This document shows positions 27,552 through 36,955 of a stretch of 64,000 nucleotides of DNA, in pieces. Location of the stretch: NCBI GenBank assembly GCA_964352735.1, contig CAYGTC010000018.1, forward strand, positions 1 to 64,000, read 5' to 3'. The notes under the pieces are model-generated. The model made no database searches, was not told the origin of the DNA, and worked only from the letters and a program-made list of their open reading frames with translations. The position numbers and the translations under genes are program-made. Source of the DNA: NORP309 sp964352735. GTDB taxonomy: Bacteria > Pseudomonadota > Gammaproteobacteria > Xanthomonadales > Marinicellaceae. How positions within the stretch are numbered: position 1 is the first letter of the stretch; each line of letters begins with the position of its first letter.

Positions 27552-28898
27552 TCAATCAAAGCCAGAAGAAAATATTGGATCATAATCAACATCATATACA
27601 GGCAACAAATCTGCACCCGAGACGACGCCAAGCGGTGAATAATCGCTGTAACCGGGAAAAATAAAACCAAGAAAACGATTCTGCATTCTCTTCATCAGCA
27701 CTTCACAAACCACATCACGGTAATCAACTGTTGCATTGACATCACCATTTTCAAACAGTTGATCGGGTGACAACCCTGGAAATTGACCATAAAAACCACC
27801 ATTTACATGGTCACCAATAACAAAAATGGGATTACCATAACCATGATCTGTTCCACTGGTGGTGTTTTCATAGGCCCGCCGACCAAATTCGCTTTGAACG
27901 ATAATAGTAAATCGCCCTTCATGTGTTGCATTAAGATCTTCATATAACGCCCTTAAACCATCAGATAGATCTTGAACCAAAAGCGCAAATTCTCCCGTGG
28001 TACCTGTGCCTTGATTGTTGTGTGTATCCCAACCACCAGTTGGCACATAAGCAACCTCCAAATCTACATTTTCCTTATGTAATTGAGCTATGGTTTTTAA
28101 TTGGTCACCAAAAAAACTTTCAGGGTATTGAGCATTACCATCAGTGGTATAATTTTCCCAATCAATCCCTTGAATCACTTCAGAAGCATTCAAAGTTTGG
28201 TGGGCCGTAATGTCTTCGATGCTTTGTGGAGCTGCAAATATTTCACTTAACGTAGACTGCATGGCGTTTTCCCAAGCCCAGTGCCCTAAATTCAAACTGA
28301 ATTCTGTGGGTTGCCCCATCACTAAAGCAGCTGGGTTTCCTAGCACTGCATCAGTATTATTATAGGCAGGAACAACATTAGGTATCACCGCATCATCAGG
28401 AGTACTTAATGAAGAATCAAAATATCTGGTTAACCAACCGCTCCCTAAATTTTCTGAAGTATTTTGCACACCCAATTCCATTAATGCAGTCGCTACAAAA
28501 TGACTTCTGTTGGCTTCTAATAAACCTGTCGCGTGTACTATGGCCATTTTGTTTTCATTGTATAAGCTTTGTAAGCCGCTTGCCAAAGGATGCATGCCAA
28601 AAGCATTGGTTCCATTTAAAGGCAAAGACTCCGTATTTGGAATGTGTAAACCAGGTCTTAGCACTGTACTGTACTGATTATAATCATTACCTGAACGTGG
28701 TGGCACCATATTCAAACCATCCATGCCACCATTGAGAAATACATAGACCAATAAATCTTTCGATTGATCTGTTCCATTGCCTCCATTAATACCATTTAAT
28801 ATTTGTCTACCAAAACCCACTTGGGCCCCACCTAAACCAGCCAATGTAACCAGCCCTGATCTTCTTATGAATTGTCTTCTGTTGATTTTCTTCATCAT
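27552..28898 (-). CDS. DUF1501 family Tat-exported protein
   Basis: I take the ATG at 28898 (448 residues) over an in-frame TTG at 28901, because AGGT lies five bases upstream. A twin-arginine leader (NRRQFIRRSGLVTLAGLGG) sends the folded protein to the periplasm. The body matches DUF1501, a sulfatase/phosphatase-like fold: LVYVFLNGGMDGLNMV near the N-terminus, NRSHF, GGWDTHNNQG and SEFGRR, followed by TDHGYGNP. The protein ends in PIFSSGFD, the C-terminal motif shared with two neighbours. It follows the DUF1800 gene with no gap; DUF1800-DUF1501 pairs are common and their function is unknown. Confidence 0.88.
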   Translation of the reverse strand: MMKKINRRQFIRRSGLVTLAGLGGAQVGFGRQILNGINGGNGTDQSKDLLVYVFLNGGMDGLNMVPPRSGNDYNQYSTVLRPGLHIPNTESLPLNGTNAFGMHPLASGLQSLYNENKMAIVHATGLLEANRSHFVATALMELGVQNTSENLGSGWLTRYFDSSLSTPDDAVIPNVVPAYNNTDAVLGNPAALVMGQPTEFSLNLGHWAWENAMQSTLSEIFAAPQSIEDITAHQTLNASEVIQGIDWENYTTDGNAQYPESFFGDQLKTIAQLHKENVDLEVAYVPTGGWDTHNNQGTGTTGEFALLVQDLSDGLRALYEDLNATHEGRFTIIVQSEFGRRAYENTTSGTDHGYGNPIFVIGDHVNGGFYGQFPGLSPDQLFENGDVNATVDYRDVVCEVLMKRMQNRFLGFIFPGYSDYSPLGVVSGADLLPVYDVDYDPIFSSGFD

Positions 28899-28901
28899 CA
28901 A

Positions 28902-30671
28902 TTACCTATAATTAAATTCACTGGTTAAAAAAATGGTTGAGACCACGGCAAACAACCTCTCTTGATTATAACTGGGCCATTCATTGGTTGATAAATCAAT
29001 GGCTGTATTTCTGTCTGTCCCTTGTGGATCTGAAGTATCATCAAAAGACATAAAGTTTGCCAAACGATCTTGGACCACTCCTGTAGGAGCGAAACCGCAA
29101 GCCCTTTCATACCAATAATTCACGATATTATTTGCCGTACGTTGCTCAGGCACAGCAAGTGCCGCTTGTGTTTGTTCAAGAATGGTACAATAGGTCACAT
29201 CAGCATCGTCTCTCCATCGACAGGTCAATTGGATAAAACGCCAAGTTGCCATGATACTGGATGAACCCAACCAATCCTTCTTAGTGTCTGGATACCCATT
29301 AGGCGAAGTCCAAAAAAATGGATTTTGTCCAGAGTTTCTAAAAGACCAAAAATGATTTGACGCATCTGGATTCTGAGGATTGAAGTCAAAGCCATAACCA
29401 ATTTGACGCATTGCTGATATGGTTCTCTCAAATGGACGTTTAATTTTTTCACCCCAAGTGTTCATAAATTCTGAAGACTTCAATAGCGTTTCCATACCTA
29501 ATTTTATTTGATCATTTGATTGCCAATTGTCATGAAGTGTCTGTTTAACTTGATCAATGATATTTTGTGAGGGATTGTCACTGATGAATCGTCGACACAA
29601 TTTTGTGGCCAAAAATTCAGCTGTTGCGGGGTGTTCTGCCAGCATATCCAATACTTCACGCATGTCTTTTTGGGGGTCATTACCATCATAGCTATAGTTT
29701 TGTCCCATGATTGTTTTTGGGTCTTTATCGTGCCATTCATCCCTATAGAGAAACTCACCTGTAGAGATATTCCCATTTTGGTAATCAAACCAGTCAGCAC
29801 CACTGTATGACCAACCAGTCAATGCTTTTGACATTTCTATCACATCTTGTTCTACATAACCAACTTTTCTTCCTTCTGAATCAGTTGGCACATCAGCAGC
29901 TGGCATATGCCCAAAATAATTCTTTGCACCAATGGTGTGTAATTCCAATAGCTCTCTGGCAAAATTCTCATTGGGTGCATCTTTATGATTTGAGCCATTA
30001 CCCAAATAATCTAGCATGCATGTGGATTTTGTCACTTCTTCCAACATCACCCTAAAATTACCCAGCACCTGAGGTCTGATCACTTCTCTATCATAGTTTA
30101 CAAACATGGCTGGCACACCATTGGCCTCCATGTACACATTAAAATGGTTGTGCCAAAAATCTGTCATCATTTCTAATAATTGACGGTTACTGTGTGTCGC
30201 TCTAACAAACGTGGCATAAAATGTTTCTCTGCCAGGTCTTATATGCACATCCCAAGGAATATCACCACCTTGAGGCAGCCGATAATGTTGTTGGTAAAGC
30301 TGTATACGACTCTTATTTAAAGTCTGATAACCATTATTGAGCATCGAGTCAACTAACCCATCATTGATAGATAGAGGATTGAGCTGTTCATCAATGTAGG
30401 CAAAAACTTTTTCTTGATCATTGTTACCGGGCAGTGATTGAATATGAGTTTTGACTGTTGGTGTAGGCCCGAATGTCATTTTAGTTAAAATCCTGTGCAA
30501 CAAATCTGGAGTATTGGCCAGGCCCTTAGAAACAGGTTGTTTACCAGTAATCGCTTTTAAGGGTGTTCTTTTTTGAGAGATGTCTTTACTCCATAAACCC
30601 GCAGGAGCTTGTGACTTCTCAATGGTATGCGACTTTGACGCTAAATAATCTTTTCTTCTAAATAGATTCAT
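28902..30671 (-). CDS. DUF1800 family protein
   Basis: The 589-residue product matches DUF1800: LLHRILTKMTFGPTP, DFWHNHFNVY, NFARELLELHTIG, MSKALTGWSY and LATKLCRRFI, in the usual order. The first 70 residues are basic and hydrophilic with no visible signal peptide, so export may depend on its DUF1501 partner, which carries a Tat leader (inference). Its stop codon abuts the DUF1501 gene, so the two are cotranscribed and probably form one complex or pathway. The upstream region is shared with the divergent cupredoxin gene and holds a CRP-type site and a palindrome. Confidence 0.88.
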   Translation of the reverse strand: MNLFRRKDYLASKSHTIEKSQAPAGLWSKDISQKRTPLKAITGKQPVSKGLANTPDLLHRILTKMTFGPTPTVKTHIQSLPGNNDQEKVFAYIDEQLNPLSINDGLVDSMLNNGYQTLNKSRIQLYQQHYRLPQGGDIPWDVHIRPGRETFYATFVRATHSNRQLLEMMTDFWHNHFNVYMEANGVPAMFVNYDREVIRPQVLGNFRVMLEEVTKSTCMLDYLGNGSNHKDAPNENFARELLELHTIGAKNYFGHMPAADVPTDSEGRKVGYVEQDVIEMSKALTGWSYSGADWFDYQNGNISTGEFLYRDEWHDKDPKTIMGQNYSYDGNDPQKDMREVLDMLAEHPATAEFLATKLCRRFISDNPSQNIIDQVKQTLHDNWQSNDQIKLGMETLLKSSEFMNTWGEKIKRPFERTISAMRQIGYGFDFNPQNPDASNHFWSFRNSGQNPFFWTSPNGYPDTKKDWLGSSSIMATWRFIQLTCRWRDDADVTYCTILEQTQAALAVPEQRTANNIVNYWYERACGFAPTGVVQDRLANFMSFDDTSDPQGTDRNTAIDLSTNEWPSYNQERLFAVVSTIFLTSEFNYR

Positions 30672-30725
30672 ATTCGTTTATCGTTTTGACTTTATTTCAA
30701 TGTATCTCAATCATAACCAGCTAAT

Positions 30726-30741
30726 TGTGAATTCATTCACA
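30726..30741. promoter_or_regulatory. CRP-type binding site
   Basis: TGTGA-ATTCAT-TCACA is an exact match to the CRP core TGTGA-N6-TCACA, with an A/T surround (AATT before, CAAT after). It lies 55 bases from the DUF1800 start and 108 bases from the cupredoxin start, so either divergent gene, or both, could be under cAMP-CRP or a related regulator. Confidence 0.6.
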
Positions 30742-30800
30742 CAATCTATTTAAATGTTATAATCACTCAAAGTATTTATGAAATTTTAACTTTTTCACTC

Positions 30801-30816
30801 ATATAACATGTTATAT
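30801..30816. promoter_or_regulatory. Perfect 16-base palindrome upstream of the cupredoxin gene
   Basis: ATATAACATGTTATAT is self-complementary and lies 33 bases before the cupredoxin ATG, where a promoter -10 or start site would fall. It could be an operator for a dimeric repressor. A+T-rich palindromes also arise by chance. Confidence 0.4.
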
Positions 30817-30848
30817 GTTGTGTGAAATCTAACTGAATATGACAAAAA

Positions 30849-31571
30849 ATGACAAAAGACAAAGTACAGCCTATCCGAACAGCCTTTTTATTAAGTTTAA
30901 TAGCCATTATTAATCAAGTAGCGGCTACAACACATGAAGTGATAGTATCAAGTAACGTTTTTACACCCAGCTCATTGGTTATTGAAGCAGGAGATACTGT
31001 GCGTTGGCGTAATATTGGGGGTTCACACAATGTCTTTGCATTAAATGGCAGTTTTAGATGCGCAGAAGGTTGTGAAGCTGAGGGTGGCATCGGTGATCCG
31101 TCTGATGAATTTTGGGTTTCTGAGGTTACATTTCGACAAACAGGGACAACGGCTTATATCTGTGAACCACATGTTGGTTTTGGCATGAAAGGTTCGGTTA
31201 CTGTCGTTGAACCAAGTTCTGTCACTGTTCATGAAGTTCATGCGACAGCCGACAATGATTTTGAGCCCTCAGATCTGAGCATTATTCGTGGAGATGCCAT
31301 TCGCTTCATCAATGATCTTGGCGTTCATAATATTAACAGCAGTAACAATCGATTAATTTGTTCAGAAGGTTGTCAAGGAGATGGAACAGACACTGACTCT
31401 CAACCAACAGGATTTCCATGGGACATTTATGTGAAATTTAATGAAATTGAAGAAATCCCGTTTTTCTGTGCCAACCATCAAGAAAACAATGTAATGGGCA
31501 TCATAAGGGTTTTGACTGATACATTTTTTGCCAATGGCTTTGAAACACCAATCAAGAATCAAAATGATTAG
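30849..31571 (+). CDS. Secreted two-domain cupredoxin (plastocyanin/azurin-like)
   Basis: In the 240-residue product, a signal peptide (about 1-27) is followed by two blue-copper-type domains. The first (about 28-118) has the copper ligands His in GSHNV, Cys and His in YICEPH, and Met in FGMKG. The second (about 122-225) has His in GVHNI, Cys and His in FFCANHQ, and Met in NVMG, so both type 1 sites look complete. Each domain carries an extra Cys pair (CAEGC, CSEGC). Such proteins are periplasmic electron carriers. The C-terminus has FFANGFETP, related to the motif in the DUF1501 and C25 proteins. It diverges from DUF1800-DUF1501 across a CRP-type site. Confidence 0.85.
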   Translation: MTKDKVQPIRTAFLLSLIAIINQVAATTHEVIVSSNVFTPSSLVIEAGDTVRWRNIGGSHNVFALNGSFRCAEGCEAEGGIGDPSDEFWVSEVTFRQTGTTAYICEPHVGFGMKGSVTVVEPSSVTVHEVHATADNDFEPSDLSIIRGDAIRFINDLGVHNINSSNNRLICSEGCQGDGTDTDSQPTGFPWDIYVKFNEIEEIPFFCANHQENNVMGIIRVLTDTFFANGFETPIKNQND

Positions 31572-31587
31572 ACACTCCTTACAAGGT

Positions 31588-32925
31588 TCAAACAAGTTTT
31601 TTTAGAAAAGCTCTACATTGAGCAGCCTGCTTTTCTCTGTTTGGCAACAATTCAAGCGCCTCAGCCATCAAAGTATAAGCTTGATACATGCCATTGAAGT
31701 CTGGAAATGATTGATAAATACCATTGATTAACTTCACTACGGTCACTGCATCGCCATTCTCATGACAAATCATTGCCAATTTAACCCTTTGTTCAGCAGA
31801 ATCAGGTAAATATCCTGGATAAATTTTCAAAACCCTTTTATAAGTGATAGGAATTTGGTCTTTGCGGTTAGATAACAGTTGGAAATTAAAATAATCAGGC
31901 ATAAAATCATCCAGCTCTTCATGATTATGAGATGCCAACAATAATTCAAAATAACGAGGTTTAATGCTTTTATCTTCTGGGTAACTTTCCATCATTTCTT
32001 TATATCCTTTGATGACCTCATCGTACTGACCTTCCTTAATCAATACTTCTATGCGTTCCATGTGCTTTTGTAACACTGGTTTTTTCTGCTTCATATCAAG
32101 TGATCTGACATTGGTTTGAAAACCCAACTCTTTTTGAAATTGAAATATCATGTATCCCATGATATGAAAAACCACAATCATATAATAGTTGGCTACAATG
32201 GACTCTAAAATCACAGATATCAATGATAAATCTTGCCCAAGAATGCTACTAATAAAACTGACAGAACCTGACATAATCATCATAAAAGCTAATAATAGCC
32301 CATATGGCATACCAATGGCAGACATCAAATTAAACATTTTAACAGGATTCAGTGCCTCCCCTAGACTCTCAGTCAAAGCCATATTAATGATCATCGCAGG
32401 AAAACCTGCAATCAGAACTATACCGATCACACTAGAGAACATGGGGCCAATATATACAAATGATGCCCAGATAGCCAAGCCAATAACAATCATCATAAAA
32501 ATCAGGCTAAAAATCAAACCAAACCCACCACCATAAGCCTCCCCAATATCAGGAGCCTTCATATCTCCATTTGAAGTGTTCTCCAAACAACAAAAACTGT
32601 ATTTAAACAAAGCACTGGTTAACAGCAAGTACCAAATTATGGCAAAAGGCAAATAGCTTGAAATGGTTGTTAAAACTGATAAACCGATGATGAGAATAAT
32701 CGAATCAGTATTCATCGGATAACGAAAACTCTCTTCTAGCCTGCGCCAAAAGGGTAAAATATTATTGGTATCACTGACATTTTCCAACTCCTTGTGACAA
32801 ATAAAACAACTTTTTTTCGCATTGAAATTATCCTCATGACAACATGCATCACAATGTAAGCTATGACAATGTATGCATTTATAAGCAGCTGCGGTCAATG
32901 GGTGATATTTACAATACTCAATCAT
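31588..32925 (-). CDS. B-box-like zinc-finger membrane protein with helical C-terminal domain
   Basis: The 445-residue product opens with a double zinc-binding region in residues 4-45: Cys/His pairs in CKYHP, CIHCHSLHCDACC and CFICHKE, as in B-box zinc fingers. Four to six membrane segments follow (about 75-270), then a cytosolic region of about 170 residues with TPR-like helices (GQYDEVIKGYKEMMESYP). GGAGGA six bases before the ATG is strong. I do not recognise a named family. The rhomboid protease gene upstream on the same strand also ends in a helical tail domain, which hints at joint action. The two 3' ends at 31571 and 31588 converge with only 16 bases between them. Confidence 0.7.
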   Translation of the reverse strand: MIEYCKYHPLTAAAYKCIHCHSLHCDACCHEDNFNAKKSCFICHKELENVSDTNNILPFWRRLEESFRYPMNTDSIILIIGLSVLTTISSYLPFAIIWYLLLTSALFKYSFCCLENTSNGDMKAPDIGEAYGGGFGLIFSLIFMMIVIGLAIWASFVYIGPMFSSVIGIVLIAGFPAMIINMALTESLGEALNPVKMFNLMSAIGMPYGLLLAFMMIMSGSVSFISSILGQDLSLISVILESIVANYYMIVVFHIMGYMIFQFQKELGFQTNVRSLDMKQKKPVLQKHMERIEVLIKEGQYDEVIKGYKEMMESYPEDKSIKPRYFELLLASHNHEELDDFMPDYFNFQLLSNRKDQIPITYKRVLKIYPGYLPDSAEQRVKLAMICHENGDAVTVVKLINGIYQSFPDFNGMYQAYTLMAEALELLPNREKQAAQCRAFLKKLV

Positions 32926-33105
32926 TTAATTCCTCCGAGTCATTATGAGGCTTCAGCATTGCTAAATGGCGAAAGAAAAAATAGAAAAAGCTTGCCAAAT
33001 TGAGGCAGAAATTGTGGGTAATAGTATGCTATTGGCCAGATTTCTAACAAAGAGTTGGTGAGTTTAATCATTGTTACTCGTCACTGTAGTTATACTGAAG
33101 TCTCA

Positions 33106-34617
33106 TTATAATAATTTAACGGCAATTTTTTCATAATGCAGTTTTTTATCATCATTATTGATGCGACCAAAAGTAAATGACAACTTCTTTGCCAATTGCC
33201 CCAATGCATCACTGTTATGTTGCCGTTCCTGCAATAATTCAAATAAAGATTCTGCGGTTAAATAATTTGATCCATTGGCCATATTCCAGGCAAAAGCATA
33301 TAGATCTTCATTTTTAAATTGGCTGTGATCTAGTACATCCTCATTCCAGATTTTTTCTACCCGATTGAGTTCATGTTGTTTTAGTTTGTTCATTTTAAAC
33401 AAATCAACCATAGCCTGATGGCTGCCTTTATCTTTTTGCATTTTTAATAAATGAAAACGCAATAGTTTCCATTCAAATTTGCTACCGTTTACAGCAATAA
33501 TATCATTTAAATTATTAAGGGCTGTTTGAAAGCGAGATTTTGAAATATCGTCATAAACTCTGGCTAAGTCCTGTTGCACTTTTGGTACATCCTGATCTTC
33601 TTCTATGTATTGCTCATTGAGCATCTTAGGATTAAAAATGTAGGCTAAAGCCATCAGAAGGCTCCCAGCTATAAATCCGCCAGCATGCGCCATGAATGCA
33701 ACATTTGAACCTGCATCATTGAAAAATTCATACAGTTCTTTACCAATATAAAATGGTAAAATTAATAATGCAGGGGCCCGAAAGTAACCAACAAAAACAA
33801 AGAACCAGTAAAAAAATTCAATCTTTTTAAATCGAAAGACCCCTAAATACATAGCCATTACGCCAGAAATAGCGCCTGAAGCTCCAACCAATGGTCCAGT
33901 ACTTGCTAAATCCATCAATGAAAACAACAACCCTCCTGTCAATCCTGAGACCAAATAAAAAATCAAAAACTTCAAGTGACCTATGGCAGCTTCAACAGCA
34001 AAACCGCAGATGATTAGAAAAAACATATTGCCCAACAAATGCATAACACTGCCATGTAAAAATTGATGGGTAAATAAAGTCACAGCACTCATTCTATTTG
34101 GAATTAAACCATATGCTAAGTAACTGATAGACTTAATTTCTTCGTGGATTTGACTTCTTGAAATTGCCCACTTCTCAATAAAACTTAAGTAAAACAAATC
34201 ATAGGCGTTTTTTTCAAGATAATCATAAAAATCTATATCAGCCACAATATTATATATCAGTGTAAATTCAGCCTGAATCCCCTCTACTTCTTCATAAAAT
34301 TCTTCTTCATTATTAAAATCAAAATCATACCGATCTTCGCTTCCTTGACTTGCTTGAAAGTCTTTCATGGTGGTGTATAATTTTTGATTGCTCTCTAACC
34401 TTTCAGTCTGTTTGGTATTTTTTAAATATTCTTCAAATACAGGCCATTCCTCAGTTAAAAAACCCTCAGATTTATAGGCTTCCATGGCACCCATCTGTTT
34501 AAAATCATCACCAAATTGATATCCAAAATAAATCATCACATTAACCAAAACCACAACAAACAATACGATTGGTGCATGATTCCAATCAAACCGCTTTTCG
34601 GTAGGGATAATAACCAT
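33106..34617 (-). CDS. Rhomboid intramembrane serine protease, extended form
   Basis: The 503-residue product has the rhomboid core: LFTHQFLHGSVMHLLGNM, the catalytic Ser247 in GASGAISG and His311 in MAHAGGF. Between the first membrane segment (about 15-33) and the core there is an acidic insertion of about 130 residues, far longer than the usual L1 loop. After the last segment (about residue 340) a 150-residue helical tail follows. Rhomboids cleave membrane proteins inside the bilayer; the substrate is unknown. GGAG precedes the ATG. The zinc-finger membrane protein gene follows 180 bases downstream, and a SufU-like gene lies 14 bases upstream, so all three may be cotranscribed. Confidence 0.9.
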   Translation of the reverse strand: MVIIPTEKRFDWNHAPIVLFVVVLVNVMIYFGYQFGDDFKQMGAMEAYKSEGFLTEEWPVFEEYLKNTKQTERLESNQKLYTTMKDFQASQGSEDRYDFDFNNEEEFYEEVEGIQAEFTLIYNIVADIDFYDYLEKNAYDLFYLSFIEKWAISRSQIHEEIKSISYLAYGLIPNRMSAVTLFTHQFLHGSVMHLLGNMFFLIICGFAVEAAIGHLKFLIFYLVSGLTGGLLFSLMDLASTGPLVGASGAISGVMAMYLGVFRFKKIEFFYWFFVFVGYFRAPALLILPFYIGKELYEFFNDAGSNVAFMAHAGGFIAGSLLMALAYIFNPKMLNEQYIEEDQDVPKVQQDLARVYDDISKSRFQTALNNLNDIIAVNGSKFEWKLLRFHLLKMQKDKGSHQAMVDLFKMNKLKQHELNRVEKIWNEDVLDHSQFKNEDLYAFAWNMANGSNYLTAESLFELLQERQHNSDALGQLAKKLSFTFGRINNDDKKLHYEKIAVKLL

Positions 34618-34631
34618 GTTTTATACTCCAG

Positions 34632-35075
34632 TTATTCAGTGGTTGCTGTTTCTATTCCATTGATTGCAGCGTTCATTGCATGCCAACACAATGTTGCTGA
34701 TTTAATTCGGGCAGGAAAGTTTTTAACACCTGCCATGGCATTAACTTCGGCAAGAGATTCAATATTATTAATGGGGTTATCTTTATCCATCAATTGACAA
34801 AAGTCAGCGAATAAAGCCTGCGCCTGTTCAACTGTACGACCTTTTATAAATTCCGTCATCAAAGATGCAGAAGCAGTAGAAATCGCACAACTTTCACCGT
34901 CAAACATAATGTCGGTTATCATCTCGTTAGAAATGGTCATATAAATAAATACTTGATCACCACAAATGGCATTTAATCCTTCTGATTTGTGTGTAAAATT
35001 TTCTGGAGTACCATGATTTCTTGGGGTTCTATTATGGTCCAGTATGGTCTTTTTATATAATTGTTTAATGTCCAT
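34632..35075 (-). CDS. SufU/IscU-like iron-sulfur scaffold or sulfurtransferase
   Basis: I choose the ATG at 35075 (147 residues); an in-frame GTG at 35087 would add MKYS but SufU proteins start MDIKxLYKxxILDHxxxPRN, as here. The three conserved cysteines are in NAICGDQ, ESCAIS and ATLCWHAM, with the aspartate after the first, so the metal site is intact. SufU acts as a zinc-dependent sulfurtransferase partner of SufS and is sometimes called a scaffold. No suf genes are nearby, although the class V aminotransferase at 46822-48504 is a distant cousin of SufS. The final PARIKS segment and the insertion between the second and third cysteines fit SufU rather than IscU. Confidence 0.85.
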   Translation of the reverse strand: MDIKQLYKKTILDHNRTPRNHGTPENFTHKSEGLNAICGDQVFIYMTISNEMITDIMFDGESCAISTASASLMTEFIKGRTVEQAQALFADFCQLMDKDNPINNIESLAEVNAMAGVKNFPARIKSATLCWHAMNAAINGIETATTE

Positions 35076-35266
35076 GGAATACTTCACTTTATGATATTTT
35101 ATAGGTCATTTTAGATTCTTATTGATGATTCTATTTCATTAACGACAACAAAAAATGTTAACAAGAACATCGGTATAACAACCTGTGGTGGTCAAAATAC
35201 CTGCTTATTATACTTTAAACAATTGTAATATCAGCAAGATATTATATTTAATAATAATTTGACCAT

Positions 35267-35296
35267 AAAAAAAGGGAAGCATTGCTCCCCTTTCTT
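35267..35296 (-). terminator. Terminator of the Bax inhibitor-1 gene
   Basis: On the minus strand AAAGGGGAGC and GCTTCCCTTT form a stem with one G-T pair and a three-base loop, followed by a run of seven T. It starts about 30 bases past the stop at 35326. Confidence 0.8.
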
Positions 35297-35325
35297 TACA
35301 AAATCACTGTCTCGTGATTTAAAAA

Positions 35326-36093
35326 TTAATCACGTAATTTAGCAATCAATCTCAACATTTCAACATACAACCATACAATGGTTACCATCAGTCCAAATGC
35401 TCCATACCATTCCATATGTTTCGGTGCACCTTCTGCTGCTCCACGTTCAATGAAATCAAAGTCAAGAATTAGATTCATGGCTGCAACGATGACAATGAAA
35501 ACACTCAGACCTATGCTTAAAAAACCACCGCCACTGAAACTATTGACTGAGAAGTGTATACCGAACAAAGAAGCAATAAGACTGATACCATAAAAAATCA
35601 TGATACCTAGCGTAGCTGTCACTACCACTTTACGAAACATGGGTGTCGCTCTGATGATGCCGCTTCTGTATGCCAACAACATAGCCACTACTGTTGCCAT
35701 GGTTGCCATAGCTGCTTGCATGGCAATGCCTGGATAAACTTGTTCAAGAATTCCTGACAAAGCACCCAGAAAAACACCTTCAACAGCCGCGTAAATAGGT
35801 GCAACTGTACTGGCCCACTCTGGTCGTTTCCATAATGCGATAAAACACCCAATTGAAACGACTAAGCTGGTCCAGAAAAAAGGCATCAATAGATGTGGTG
35901 AAGTAGAAACTGTTGACCATCCCCAGGCCCCTGTAATCATTGCAATAACAATTAACAAACCTGTTTTATTGATGGTGCCATTGACGGTCATTCTCTGTGC
36001 TTCATTGCCCACAAACTGGTCAGTTGGTCCTAAGCTCAGATTTTGATTGTCCTCAAAAGCCTTCATTGCCGGATTTGAAGATTTAAAGTTCAT
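35326..36093 (-). CDS. Bax inhibitor-1 / YccA family membrane protein
   Basis: The 255-residue inner-membrane protein has seven hydrophobic segments. It belongs to the Bax inhibitor-1 superfamily: the start SSNPAMKAF and MTVNGTINKTG define a subfamily common in bacteria, and the late membrane segments carry the conserved acidic residues (NLILDFDFIERGA) of the pH-sensitive Ca2+-leak core. Bacterial members are linked to membrane stress or calcium leak; the role here is unknown. GGAGGA precedes the ATG. It follows orn after 51 bases and ends at a clear terminator. Confidence 0.9.
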   Translation of the reverse strand: MNFKSSNPAMKAFEDNQNLSLGPTDQFVGNEAQRMTVNGTINKTGLLIVIAMITGAWGWSTVSTSPHLLMPFFWTSLVVSIGCFIALWKRPEWASTVAPIYAAVEGVFLGALSGILEQVYPGIAMQAAMATMATVVAMLLAYRSGIIRATPMFRKVVVTATLGIMIFYGISLIASLFGIHFSVNSFSGGGFLSIGLSVFIVIVAAMNLILDFDFIERGAAEGAPKHMEWYGAFGLMVTIVWLYVEMLRLIAKLRD

Positions 36094-36144
36094 TGTGTTC
36101 CTCCAATTAATAGTATTAGCATTATGGCATCATTTGACAAAAAT

Positions 36145-36696
36145 TCAAGTGTTAAGTTCACCTAAAAACTGACGATAATACTTCAACTCTTCAATTGACT
36201 CTCTGACATCATCCAAAGCCAAATGATTGCCTTTTTTTTCAAAGCCTTGAAGAATTTTGGGATTCCAACGAGAAAACAACTCTTTGATGCTGCTGACATC
36301 GATTTGTCGGTAATGGAAATAGTTTTCTAATTCTGGCATCCATTTTGCTAAAAAGCGCCGATCTTGACAGATGGTATTACCACACATCGGTGATCGATGG
36401 ATCGGCACATGTTCTTTTAAAAATTCTAGGGTAATTCTCTCAGCATCACTTGCTGAATATTCGGATTGTTCAACACGTGCCCATAAGCCTGAATCGGTAT
36501 GGTGCTCGGTATTCCATTCATCCATATTCTCAAGTATTTCTGTGGGTTGATGGATTGCCATCGGCTCTCCTTCTGCAATCACATTTAACTCTTTATCGGT
36601 AACAATTACTGCAATTTCTATAATTCGATCTTTCATCGGGTTCAATCCCGTCATTTCTAAATCTATCCAAATCAAATTACTTTTTTTATCTATCAT
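36145..36696 (-). CDS. orn: Oligoribonuclease
   Basis: The 183-residue DEDDh 3'-5' exonuclease degrades dinucleotides left by RNA and c-di-GMP turnover. The motifs are present: IWIDLEMTGLNP (Asp, Glu), the central NTICQDRRFL with the second Asp, and the C-terminal HLALDDVRES region with His and Asp. The length is normal for Orn. AAGGAG lies nine bases before the ATG. It sits back-to-back with rsgA, a gene pairing also seen in other gammaproteobacteria. Confidence 0.96.
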   Translation of the reverse strand: MIDKKSNLIWIDLEMTGLNPMKDRIIEIAVIVTDKELNVIAEGEPMAIHQPTEILENMDEWNTEHHTDSGLWARVEQSEYSASDAERITLEFLKEHVPIHRSPMCGNTICQDRRFLAKWMPELENYFHYRQIDVSSIKELFSRWNPKILQGFEKKGNHLALDDVRESIEELKYYRQFLGELNT

Positions 36697-36955
36697 TGAT
36701 GACTCCTTGTTTTATTTATGATTAATTTTTGATGTATTTTTGGTTATTTTAACCTAAACCAACAATGAAAATGTAAAGGGCTACAAAATTTAGCAATAAA
36801 AGCCAAATGTCATCTTGAAATTTATTACAACAATCAGCTTGAAGGATTAAAACAGTTCTCCATAATTTACAATGATTTTTATCCATTCAACAACAGGCCC
36901 AAATACAACACTCTACTTATTTATTAAGTATGCATCGAAGATTGATTAATTAACA

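Noticed and set aside
32966..33061. 31-codon plus-strand frame upstream of the zinc-finger gene
   Set aside because: Too short, with no well-placed ribosome-binding site; cannot be separated from chance.
36749..36886. 45-codon minus-strand frame between orn and rsgA
   Set aside because: A+T-rich hydrophobic translation, no ribosome-binding site; probably chance.
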